DNA from: Armigeres subalbatus
Lineage: Eukaryota; Arthropoda; Insecta; Diptera; Culicidae
DNA: 64,000 nucleotides
Direction of reading: 5' to 3'
Assembly (NCBI RefSeq): GCF_024139115.2
Contig: NC_085139.1
Location: 13,177,533 to 13,241,532, forward strand
Under the pieces are notes generated by a model that was given only the letters and a program-made list of their open reading frames with translations, was not told where the DNA came from and made no database searches. The position numbers were made by a program, and so were the translations under genes. Below, piece by piece: positions 10,470-23,500 of this stretch (its first letter is position 1; each line of letters starts with the position of its first letter).

Positions 10470-11070
10470 TTTGGTCCCAATCAACCGGTCGTAGAAAAAG
10501 TGAATGCTCGGTTATTAAAAAGCCGACTGCGTGTGCCTAGCAATGGTGGGGTAGCCAAAGAAGCAACTGTTTAGTGTGGTGCCGAGTAACGCGAGTACAC
10601 AGTGCACAGGGTCTGACGTAATCTCCAGCGTCCGTCCAACGACGCTCATACCGAGGCTCATACCTGGCCCCCAATTTTTTTTGTTTGATTTAGATGCAAA
10701 CAACATGGACACCGTCGCTTGAAAATCATAGCAAAGAAAGCTTTGCAATGATTAAATCAAATTCAATCTTCAATAAATTAAATCGAAAATAATCCTAGTA
10801 TTGTCTATGCGAGTCATCGCTGGACCGTCGCGTCGCTCAACCAGCGAGCGCTTTCCAGTTTGGTGCTGCAGCGACGCATTGAATTTGCCTTCGTCGCTGG
10901 AGCACTAACTGGAAAGGGTCGCCAGCTACCAGCGACGTTTCAGTCGAGCGACGTAGTTGAGACAAGTTCATATACATGTTCTCGATTTTATCTGCGTCGA
11001 CATAATGAGTGGATAGACCGAATATGGTTTTAGCTTAAATTTTAATCTATTTAGCTTTTATATTTTTATC
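10470..11070. other. Upstream flank of the PP5 gene with a GC-rich hairpin
   Basis: Bases 10849-10877 (CGCTTTCCAGTTTGGTGCTG...) and 10892-10916 are inverted copies, set in a GC-rich 10816-10952 block with repeated CGTCGCT. This may be a MITE or a regulatory palindrome; I cannot decide. No gene is seen. Confidence 0.45.
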
Positions 11071-11500
11071 CGTGCAGTTTTATTTTCATATTCAAACTGA
11101 CAGCCCCGAACGATTTGAATCACTGCTGATTTTACTCTTAAAATTTAAATTGATTCCATTCCTGCTTGCACAACACCACAGGGCATTTGGTGAGAGGATT
11201 GTCATCATTTTGACAGTTCTCTCACGTTTTTCGGTCCCACTTCCATCATTCGCGCTGAGTGCTGTTTCTTCAAAAAATCACATTCTGCGATTACACAGCG
11301 TTGTGCAGCACTTTTTCCACAATTTTTGTAAAGTTTATTTCGGCATTGAAAATACACTTTAATTCGGTTCCGGTTTAGTTGTGCACTTGGTGGATCTTTC
11401 ACGGGGAGTGCATTCTCTTTCAGTGGACACAAATTGTCTCGAGTAGAAAGTCCCGGAGCTTAGCACCGCGAATTGGATTTTTTTCTTCTAGTGAAGGATA

Positions 11501-14500
11501 ATGTCTGCGGCCGTGAAACCGGATGATGGCGTAATTGGCGGGGACCAAACTGGAATCACGGATTCGTCCGACCCCAAAAATATGGAAACGATTAAGGCGA
11601 GGGCCGAGGAACTGAAAAATCAGGCGAACGAGTACTTTAAAAGTGAGTAACCTACGTCAAATATTGTGTGGGATGGGGAAGGGCTGGCGTGATGGGCATT
11701 ACACAAATTTTAACTGGTCATGCATGGAAGTAACTAGAATCATATAAAAAATTGTTATTTTGAGCTAATTGTCAACATTGAAACTAATCAGATCGAATAA
11801 GGTATGGTTTGTGTGTAGCCAAATCATTATATTTAAATCTGAATTGCTTCAATTTTATCTCAGTATTTAACTTTTGGCCGGAGTTTTGTTGGACCAAACA
11901 AAATCAAACCAAGTGTAATTAAAATAAGATACTTTTTTTTACAGTTAACGTGTATAACTTATAATTAATACTCAAAAGACCAAGCTCTTCAAGAAGGCAA
12001 ATTTTGAAATTGATAAAAATAACCACTCAATGTGAAATTTTAGGACAAGGTTTAATTCTAGTTTCGATTCCTCATCAAGTATTGTATTGTCCAGATTCCA
12101 GAGGTTTTCGGAATTATAACAGATTCCGTTGGGGTACCTCCGATATGGCGTTTGGGGTATTTCGATAAAAACAGTTTTTTTTATATGGAGCTCTTCTTAA
12201 ACATTACCCAAAAATAAAGTTACATTAAATACGGTTCTATTAATGATTTAACAGAATGGATCAATCAAGGTAACTTATTTTGCACTTACCGCATCAAAAC
12301 AACGGGGGCACTGTACGCAGATTTCTATTCGTGTGTGTTTGACAGAACATGTCTACGGTGGCGCGATCTGCTCATTAAATAGCGGCAGTTTTTGCTTATT
12401 GATTGGTCCATTTTTGAAATACTGGTGAGCGATGTAGGATGTCCCCAAATGTCCCCGGGGATGCTGTAGGAAGGGACATTTTAGTTTCAAGCCCAAAACA
12501 TGTTGAACGATAGCTCTTTCTCCATTATTTCCCACAAATCAACTTCTGGTAAGTCTATACAGTGCGAAAAGCCAGGAACCTCACGGCCCTGGGAAAACCT
12601 GTAGGAAAGGACATACCCGTTTGTAGAACAAAACGTGTCATGCGACAGCTCTGCCTTTTTTGTTTTTTACGCGTAATGTTTCAAGATAAATACATTGAAT
12701 TTCTTTCCGTGTAGTCCTGCACACATTGGCGTAACTAACGGAAAATTCTAGGGGGGGCTAACTTTTCAAAATTTTAATTTTTACAGTCAAATCATAGAAA
12801 ATTGTCGTTTTCGCCCGACGGTCAACCAAACTAATGTACCTATATTGTTCAAAAGATGGTCTAGCAGTTTGCTATTTCAACTCATCTTCCGACGACTTTG
12901 ATATAACAAACGATATTTATCATTAACCCTGACCTCATAAGAAGTCATAGGAGTTGTATATGAATTCGTTGATGTTTCATTTACCTCCCTTGAAATCTCA
13001 AAGTTTTGACAAACTTTACCAGACAAATAAGAAGAAAAAAATAGATACGATATGGCCATACTGTACTCTGTATTTGGTAATAACGTTCTTGAATGGATTC
13101 TAATCATAATCCTTTCAGGAATGCGACACATCTTTCAGGATTATGTTAGAAAGCCAGATATTATTTGTATATGGTCGGGGTTCTGCCAAACCACAACAAG
13201 TGGCTTTTTGACTGACTTGTGATATTTTTTGTTCGTAAAATGAAAACGTAAATAATTTCATATCAATTCATACGTACATTTGTTGTAGGATACTCTCAGT
13301 TATGGGGTTGATGGACCGGAGACCTCTCTTTTTGACATTCGATGTTTTCAAAAATCAGGCGAGAATTGATCCAAGCTCAGAAACTTAATAAAGTGTAGTC
13401 AACTTGCTGTAGTGTTTCGTAGAGATGCAATGAAAAAAAATCACTCTCTGTAGCAAAAATTCTATGGGGGGGCGGTCTAATTGGATTCTAGGTGGGGCTA
13501 ACGCCCCCCTAGCCCCCCTGTAGTTACGCCAATGGCTGCACACATTAGAATGTGTGAGTGGTGAGAAGACTCAGCGCTTGAACTTTTTTGACGTAGAATT
13601 ACGTCTTTCGGTAAGATAGGGGGGACCCAAAGATCCAAAGTTTCAAATTTGGGACCGTCACGAAAAGTGGTCAGGAAGTAAAAGCCAATAACTCAGCCGT
13701 TTTTCAACGGATTCTGGAGATTTTGGTATGAATCGATCAGTAAACTCTCTAAGATTTCATACAACTATTGTAAACAATTGATTAAATGCATTTCACTATT
13801 GAAAAAAAAATCAATTTCGTCAGGTCGTGTGTTTCGACGGCTTGACGCAGTTTCGAACGCGAATTGTTTTCTGGCTCGGTATGGCACTAGAGAAAAGTGT
13901 AAAGGGTAGAGGAACACGAAACCTACGGAATCGATAAAAGTGAAAAAAATTGTTATTTCCGTCGACTCCATTTTCAATACCGGTTGGAAACAGCGGCGAA
14001 TATCGTAGTGTGCGTAACCAGAGAGAGGAACGAGAACAACGTGAGGAAAAAATCATGGCCGAACCGGTTGAAGCACTAATTCACCAAGTAGATACTTCTT
14101 ACGATGAATTCAATGGATTTCAAAATCGCATTTACTTGACGGATCCGGCTCGTAAAGCAGAGTTCGAACAAAACTCCATCGACTTTGAGGAGGTGTACGT
14201 GTTCACCTAGATTTCTATTTGTGAAATGATTCAGGCGTACGAGGATGAGCAACAAGCTTTAGCTGAAGTCTCTACAGCCGCAAGACAAAAACAGCTGATT
14301 GCATTGAATTCCGGTGAGCATGGCTCAGATGGTGGTAGTGGAACACATACTCAGGCACGAAATCCACCTTTGGTAATTTTGCAGCACGCTTCGTTACCCA
14401 CTTTTGACGGACGTTACGATCAGTGGTTCAAATTTAAAGCCAGGTTCCGTGACAACGTTGATAAGTGTGTACATGAATCCGACGCTACGAAATTACATCA

Positions 14501-17500
14501 CTTGGACAAGGCTTAACGACAATAACTATGATGGTGCTTGGAAGATGCTGGTTGATCGATATGAGAATTTACCAATGGTGATACACGGTCACATCACAAA
14601 GTTACTCAACTTGAAGCCGATGATCAAGGAATCAACACAGGAGTTGCGAACCTTGCTTGACGATTGCGTAAAACGGCTGGAATCACTTGAATTCCACAAA
14701 CTAAAAATGGATTCGATGGCCGAAGCGATCATTATCACTCTTCTGACGGCAAACCTTGACCCTGCAACCAGCAAGTCGTGGGAGTTGTCGGTAGGGCACG
14801 GCAAGTTCCCAGGGTACAAAAATACGATCTCGTTCCTGAGGAATCATTGCCATGTACTGGAGCGCTGTGAACAAGGAGTTGGTCTTGTGAAGGTAAGAAG
14901 TCAGCATTCTGTTTCAAAACCGACTGCAGCACAAAAAACGTATACGATGATAGTTCAGAAACCAGACGACGGATGCCCGATATGCTCAGCGAAACATTTG
15001 GTCGACTCCTGCGATGCTTTCAAGAAGCTACCGATAGACGCGCGGTATGACAAAGCGAAACAATTTAGTTTGTGCTTCGGATGCCTTAAAAATGGACACC
15101 GGATGGCATTTTGTAAGAATCGCCTGTCTTGCAGAAAGAAGCATCCACTGATGCACTATGAAGAGAAAAACTCTGGCGGCTCGGAATCTTCGGCAGAATA
15201 TAAACAAGCTAGTGGCAACGTAGAGCAACTAACAGCGGCGAAATGCGTGATACCTGTCGAACATAGCTTGGCGAAGAAGCAGATCCTATTGGCAACCATG
15301 AAAATACCATTTCACGACAATGTGTGTGATCTGAGCGCATCTCGGCAGCAAGCAGAGAAGAGATTCCACTCGTTAGAACGACGGCTTGAGCGATTTCCTG
15401 AAACCTTCCCTATTCGACATTATGGTGAGGTTTCGAGATACACTACAGAATGCTCAACAGTTGCAACGCGATTTGGTAGCTCTACTTGCCAGAGGGGCTT
15501 TGAACTGCATAAGTGGTGTGCGAACAACGTTACACTTCTCGAAGACAGTTGGCACACGCACATGAAAAGCAGCTGAAATTCGATGAAAGCGGTGTAATCA
15601 AGACCCTAGGTATCTTGTGGGACCCAACTGCGGACGCCTTCATGTTCCGAGTGAAGCCAGTGATGAGATTGCCTCTAAACCGACAAAGCGATTAGTGCTG
15701 TCCGAGACAGCCAAGTTGTTCGACCCGCTAGGTTTCCTGGCGCCGACTGTTATAATTGCGGAGATGATAATGCAGCGGTTGTGGAGCGAGAAGACGAATT
15801 GGGATGATCCCAGTATCAGTTCATTCAAAATCGACCGAAGGCTAACGGCGGATGACGTGGTGCCACAGGAACTCCACGGCTTTGCCGATGGGTCTATGAT
15901 GGCGTACGGTTGCTATATTTATTTGCGAAGCGTGACGATGGATGGAAGCGTGAAAGTGTGTCTGATTTGTGCCAAGTCAAAGATGGCGCCCATGAAGGAA
16001 CAGAAGCGTGTTGAGAAGCCTGGAGCCGAAATAGAAGAAATTACTATCCCGAGACTTGAATTGTGCGCGGCTCTTCTGCTAGAACAAATGAAAAAAGTGC
16101 GCGAAGCTCTAGCATTTGACACCAAAAAGGTGGTGCTATGGGCCTCGAAAATAGCGTTATGTTGGATAAGTAGGGTATGATGGGGCAAGATGGGTCGCCT
16201 AAGGCGAACCCTGAATATCTCAAAACAGAAACATTTTAATTTAACTTTTCAACATGGATCTATAAAAATAGCTCATAATCTGTAAGCCAGGGGTATGAAA
16301 TAACAAAAACTCCACTTTTTATTCTATTTCGAGTAATTAAAGTAGAAGTCTATTTTTCTGTCGATCAAAAAATGGCGGGGTAAGATGGGTCAAACAGCGG
16401 GGCAACATGGGTCACCTTTAAATACTGCAATTAATATCGTTTTTATTCCCAATATTGAATTACACACAGATAGATAGCTTTATTGCCAATGATTATATTG
16501 AATAAAAAATATTTTTTAAGCCTTGGATGAAGAAATGGCTCTACATTTAAAAATGTCTGCAAATTCTTATGAAAACAAGCCGTCTGAGTATTGCTTTCTT
16601 AAAGACAAAAATAGACATTTTCAATAAACAAATTAACATCATTATGTCAAAAGTAACCTTAAAATAATTAAACCAGCAATGCAAAATATGTTTTGAACAC
16701 GAACTATGCTCTTCAGTATGTGCTGACCCATCTTGCCCCATTTGTAAATTTATCTTAGAATGTCTAATTTTCGATCAAATTTATTTATTTCAACGCAGTT
16801 AGTATAACATCACCTACATTACTTATAATACGTTCACTATGTTACTAAAAATGTTTAAATTTTACATTGCTCGACGAGATAACACGTTTTATAGAAAATG
16901 TGTTTCGCATAAGAAACAATGCTGAAAAATATTTTACCTTGCCATACTCTACCAAAATAAAATTTTATCATCAAATCGAGTGATAATAAAGTAGAACCAA
17001 ATTATTCCTCCTACAAAGTCATAATCTCCACATTAAAATGTACACGATGCTCAAAAACGGCCCTGACCCATCTTACCCCGTGACCCATCTTGCCCCGCCT
17101 AACCCTAAATTGAACCTTAAGGCTCCAGTATTTGTGAGAAATCGAGTGATGAAAATTCATAACCTGATGCCGAGCGTTAAGTGGAACTATGTACCTACGA
17201 AGGAAAATTCTGCGGATCTGGTATCACGTGGTGTGTTTCCCAACGAACCAATGACGAGCATTCTTTGCTGGTTGGGACTAGCGTTCATCCAGGGTGCAGA
17301 ATACGAAACTGGTATCGAAATTGTTGCTCCGAACGAAGTCGAAGAGTCTGTTGAGGAACAGGTTACAGCAGTGACGATCGACATTCCCGAACAGATAGTG
17401 ACAGTTGCTGTACCTGATAACCAACTTACAACGGCATCCTTGGATGCAGCATTTTCGGAAGCTGCAGCGAATCTTTGGCTATGTCAAACGATTTATCTTC

Positions 17501-20500
17501 AATTGTCGGGTAGGAAAACGACAAGTGCTGCAGCAGCGGCGTTATGGATGGTTGAGCAGCGTTGAACACCACGAGGCTTTGTTGAAAATGGTGTATGTTG
17601 TTCAACAGTGTGAATTTTCCGAGGACATCGATCGAGTACTGAAGCGCAAAACAATGAGCAGAGTGCTGAGAAATGTGAATCAAATTTATGACAGCAGTAA
17701 TCGACTGTTGCGAGTTGGCGGTCGAATAAAGCATTCTGACCTGCCAAAGGATCAAAAACACCCGATTCTTCCGGAACGCAATCATTTTACTGACATCCTA
17801 ATTGAAGCACTTCATATTGAAAATTTGCACGTCGGTCTAAGTGGCCTCCTTGCAATTGTTAAGCAAAAATTCTGGCCCATCGGTGCCAAACGAGCTATTC
17901 ATCGAGTGTTACGGAGGTGCATTACATGTTTCCGTTCGAAGCCTACTGACCTGCAGCAATTAATTTATGGGAGATCTTCCGAAATGTCGTGTCACCATAC
18001 TGCCGTAATCTGGCAAAGTGACGTATACACCATTTTCCAAAAATGGTGTTAATGAGTAGTACTCATTGTACCCTTTAACAGAAAAATGGAAAATGGGGCT
18101 GATGGGGCTGATTGACAACTTACGGAATTAGCTGCGCTTTTGGAGTCCCAGTTTCTGAAGCAGCGCATAAGTGATTTCTGCCAACCACGAGGAATAACTT
18201 TAGTTTAATCCCCCACGTGCACCGCACCTCGGTGGGTTATGGGAAGCAAACGTAAAGTATATGAAAACTCACCTCTACAAGGAACTCAACGAGAGTTACT
18301 TGACGTATGAGGAAATGAATTCCCTAATAAATCAAATAGAAGGAATTTTGAACTCTCGCCCTCTCGTATAACTGACCGACGATCCATTAGATTATAAAGC
18401 CTTAAGTCCGAACCATTTTCTAATTGGTTGCGAAATAAATGCAACAGCGTTTTCTTCGTGATGAATCACTTAAACGATGGACTGTTCCGAATCCGGATCC
18501 GGGATGAACATTCCGGTGAGCGGACTGAAACTATTTTTTGAGAAGCTGTGAAGATATTGTCCATCTACTTTTGTTTGTAGTTCTGTATATGATGAATGAG
18601 TGGTATTTTCCAGGAGTGGACAATGAGGTTGCCTTATCAAACTCAAAAGCTCAAAATAATTTTCTTATCAAACTGATTAGAAGTTAATTAGTAAGAAAGT
18701 ATGCAGACAGAGATTGGCTTCCTGTTAAATTCCGCGAGTGACTAATAAATACTATCGTCTTTACAGGCCCATCAGAAAACTCTTCGTTAGAAATCATGAA
18801 GTAAAAGCTGTCGAATGACACGATCTAGTCTGCACACGAGAATGTTGCCTCATGGTGCTCGTTCCAAGAACTGCCAACAAAGTCTGTCGTCCCTGTAGTG
18901 ACATGAGCTACTCGGTAATATAACCGAACCCTCTGGAAGGGTTATCAGCATAGAGTATACTGTGTTAAATGTCTAAGGATGACTGAGTAAATAAAGTTAG
19001 TTGATTTATAACCATGAACTGAAACAGTCGTTTTTATAATGTTGTTGAAAAGCCGGTTATTACAGTGGCGACGAGGATGAAATAGGCGTTTTATCGTGCG
19101 TGCGCTGCACGCAATTGTTTTATATTCTCACGACCGCCGGCAATGGTGCTTTTTCCTCCGGAGTAAGTTGATGTGGTGAATGGTGTTACTCGGACCATTT
19201 TTTTCTTTTCCTCATCATTTTAAAACTTTTACCAAAGTAATGCATATAGCCATTTTGTAGATTTTAGTGTGTTTTTTTGTTTTGTTTTGGTGTATAGCAT
19301 TGCGTGAAAAATCGCTTCTGCCTGTGATATTGGCGCTAACCATTTTATTTTACACTATTTTTGGCTCCCTGTGCACAACTAATTTTGAGAGTCAATTTTA
19401 TTTATCTCCCTTAAAACAAAAGGAAAGTGCGCTGTTTAGAACCAGTGTAGTGATCAACTGTGGCATTGAAGCGGTGTAAGAGGTAAATCGGCAATATTTA
19501 ATAGCACAACTGCGGATTTTCAAACTGTTTACGTGCGGCTCGGTGTATGGTGCCGAATTTGTATACTTTACGACTGCATTTTGTTTTTTTCCTATTGCTG
19601 TGGTAGTGCGTTTGTTGCTGTTGTCAAACCGGCTGAAAGTGATGCAAAAAAAAAACGACCTTTTACCAGTTGATGACTTGTTTGCGAGGAAAGGGAACGA
19701 TTTGTTTTCAATTGAGGAAGCTGTTTACGTTTAACCTGTGTTACGTGCCATGGAGAGATTTGAAAGATAATTTGTGTTGCGGTAAATATTCCATGCCGTC
19801 GTTTTGGCTTGTTTTTAAAGGCTGCATCGAGCGGCCGGATGATTTCGGTGGATAATCATCAATCGCCACCTGCCTGTTCGTCGTTTTGTTTTGTAAGAAC
19901 AAGATTTCAACTGAACCAAACAAAATCCAGAAACGATATAGAGTGCGTGTTTAAGGATTCCGTTGCAGATTATTCGGTTTATTTTCATTTGTGGACAATT
20001 TCTTATTTGATGGGCAGTTGTTTCAGAAGGTTGCACATACAAATCTTACTGCACAAGCCACTACAGGCTTAGAACTTTTCCTGAAAAGAATATTCGATCA
20101 ACATAGAGGGTAGTAGTGAATAGGCACAGAAAGAACAGTAATCGATAGTTATGTTTCTGTAAAAAAAAGTTTACTTTTGATTAGGATTGAAGTATAAAAT
20201 TGTTCAGTATATTTTTAGCATGAAATTTCGATTTTGTGAATAAGAAAATAATAATTTGCGTTCTGAAAATTATAACTAGCAAATATGAATCAATATTAAA
20301 TTGCTTATGGAACTATGTATTAGGTAATAGAATATTTTAACTAAGGGGAAAGGAGTTGTAGTGACATGAGCTACTCGGTAATATAACCGAACCCTCTGGA
20401 AGGGTTCTCAGCATAGAGTATACTGTGTTAAATGTCTAAGGATGACTGAGTAAATAAAGTTAGTTGATTTATAACCATGAACTGGAACAGTCGTTTTATT

Positions 20501-23500
20501 ATGACGATAGTATCTCGGGTTATTACAGTCCCTTACATACTGTCGCATGACACGTTTTGAAAATAATACACCCTCGGAAATAATTATAACGCATTCGCTG
20601 ATTTTCATACAAAATGGTCTCCTAGCCTAAAATGACCTAAATTTTCAATGGTTCTTCTTCTTCTTCTTCTTATTGGCATTACATCCCCACACTGGGACAG
20701 AGCCGCCTCGCAGCTTAGTGTTCATTAAGCACTTCCACAGTTATTAACTGCGAGGTTTCTAAGCCAAGTTACCATTTTTGCATTCGTATATCATGAGGCT
20801 AACACAATGATACTTTTATGCCCAGGGAAGTCGAGACAATTTCCAATCCGAAAATTGCCTAGACCGGCACCGGGAATCGAACCCAGCCACCCTCAGCATG
20901 GTCTTGCTTTGTAGCCGCGCGTCTTATCACACGGCTAAGGAGGGCCCCAATCAATGGTTGATTGTATTTTTGTGTGTGCATGTTTACTGAAAAGGTACGT
21001 TTCAGTTGGACATAGCACATACAACCTCTACTTGATTAGTGCATTTGCGGATGAAGAATTTGTGTAGCTGCCAGACAATTTAAATACTCAGGCTCACTCT
21101 AATGTGAACGTGTGCTACACTCATGTGGAAGTGTTGATTTGACAAATGGATTGTGAGTACTTCAACTATACGTCCGATTTCTTCTCAAGTTGCGAAGGCC
21201 GACGAAGGTCCTTCGTAGCTTAGATGGTTAAAAGCATCAAACTAGCGTACTGAGAGTCGTAGATTTGAGTCCATCGAAGGAAAGTTTTTACCTACAATAT
21301 ATTTTTCAAATCAAAATCGTCCACAAGCCTTCATTAGCTCTAAAGCCCTATAAGATCAATTATATTGAAATAACACTCAGTTAATTTATTAGTCTACGTA
21401 GTTCAGCAGTGCTGGCAGAATAAACGATTTTTTGCATATGGTTTGAACACTCAATCTTCGAACCGTTATAACTTTTTTCGTGGACGTTCCAGCAACGTGC
21501 CTTCTTCAGCAAAGTTTTTCGGCATCCTTTGGATTATACTTTAACGCAATGTGCCACTTGGTTTACGATGAACTGAAACCTCTAGTAGTAGCAATGCAAA
21601 AATAAACGTTCTCCCATACTAATTTCCATACAAACTTCAAACGTGATGCGGAAAGCGAGGAAGTAACCAATCGTTCAAAGTTCTGCACAGTTGTTTGAGA
21701 CCCCGAATGGTTTCGAAAAACCATTGAAAAAATTATTATGACGCACTACTCTAGTACATATTCACATCTGACTTTTCAGAAGATAGTAAATTAATGTCCA
21801 AGTCGGGCCCCTTTAATGTCCCCTCCTACAGCTTCCCTGGGGATATTTGCTAGAGACGATCATCAGCACTTCAGAAATTCTGAAAAATCCCTATTATAAC
21901 CGTATTTAGTATAGCCTTTGCTTTAGGAGAGTTCCACGTGAAAAAAAAAAATTTTTAGATGCCTCAACGGAACATGAAATCATTCCAGAATCTGGACATC
22001 ACGCGATGTGGAATCTAGAATAAAAACTAGATCTTGTCTCAAATTTTCACATTGATATGTATGCAATATACATAAATTCAACCTTCCGATTATGTTTAAA
22101 TGAACTAAATATTTAAGAGATCGGGCTTACCCCATCCTCCGCTACTCCAACAGTCCTCAAGAGGGGACATTTTCTCCTTGATCAGCCCGATCACGCGTCT
22201 CTGCATATCGCACATCACAATGAAAGCTGTTCCCAGCTCGTGTTTGTTGCCGCAACTCTGGTAAATGGTATAATTACCTCTAAACGTCCGCACTATTGAT
22301 CCCTTCGTACAAACCTTCTGCAGCACTACGATGCCCAATCCACGGTCTTCAAACAAATCGGCGAGTATGCGTGTGCAGTTCCACAAATCGATTTTCCAAT
22401 TGCTAATCCTTTTCGTCGCTGTGGTCTTCGCCAATTATTTCGATCCGCATTCTTTTGCTGATTATTCGTTGCTTGTTTTAAAAGGGCATGACATCAAATC
22501 CACCAAATTTCCGGAGGACCATTCCGCCTAAATGTCCGGTGGACAATGGTACATAGTTTTGCTCAGAGCCATTGACGATGATCAGCCCCCTAACATTGAG
22601 AATAGACAGCGTTGTGAGCCGCTCCTAATATGGAGAAGAGACACGCGATCACACTCTGAAAAATCTTCACGTCATATTTACCTGAAAACAAATGCGGTTC
22701 TCATCCACCATACTTTTCACGTAAGAGTGACCTGAATAGCATGTAACCTGAACAAAATTTAGCTTCGTTGAGTTACGTGATTTATCAGCTGAATTTGACT
22801 GGATTTTCCAGTACTAATGACGTGAAGTTTGAAAGTAGTTACGTATTTGATCAGGTGAGCCTTACGTGATTTCTACGTACTAGTTACGTGAACTTTTAGT
22901 GAAAGCTACATGACATCAGGTAACCACTACATGGTTAGAAATGTATCGCATTTTTTTTTTAAATTTATGCAAAATAAAATAGTGACTGTCAACAGACGTA
23001 AAAAGGAGACCTTTTCGCTTTGTGCTTAATGCGTTGAAATGCATTTGATGCAGAATGATGTTTTTATCATTAGACAGGTAATACTTTCATTTGGCCATTG
23101 CGCTTCGGAAGTTACCGCAAAAACACTGCTGGAGAACAAATCAAAGTTACTGACGAATGTCGAATGAAATTTATCAGATTTGTTGATAAATGATGAAATT
23201 AGTGTCTTTCTCGAAAATTGCGGCTTATTCCGCTGTTAAATCAATCACCCTCGAAAACCGAAATCTGGAATAGAAATTTCATACTAACGCTACCGAAAAA
23301 CTAGTTCTAGGCTTCATGTCACTTTATCTTTTTCCATATCACTTTTCACCGAATCTGATAAATTTCATCCGACTTCCGTTGATATTTTTTTCCAAAAGGG
23401 GAACATGCAGGTTCGGAAAATCCCCGCCTAGTGGCACCTGAAATATCTCTTACCTCGGCGAAGCCTAATTATGTTTAGGTTATGTGTCATTCATTCTTAC

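Larger units (their letters stand above)
18894..20527 (+). mobile_element. Coding-free LTR retrotransposon, 1634 bp, with GTCCC target duplication
   Basis: Two 171-bp LTRs (TGTAGTGACATGAGCTACTC ... TTATTACA) flank 1292 bp. TSD GTCCC is at 18889-18893 and 20528-20532. A PBS-like TGGCGACGAGGATG starts 2 bp after the left LTR (19066), and a polypurine tract AAGGGGAAAGGAG lies just before the right LTR. The interior has only short unrelated ORFs and no gag or pol motif, so the element must have moved using proteins from elsewhere. The PBS shape suggests Ty3/gypsy; that is inference. Confidence 0.88.

Noticed and set aside
13600..14055. 5' LTR of the Pao remnant in PP5 intron 1
   Set aside because: No matching sequence was found downstream of 18480, so no LTR pair can be claimed.
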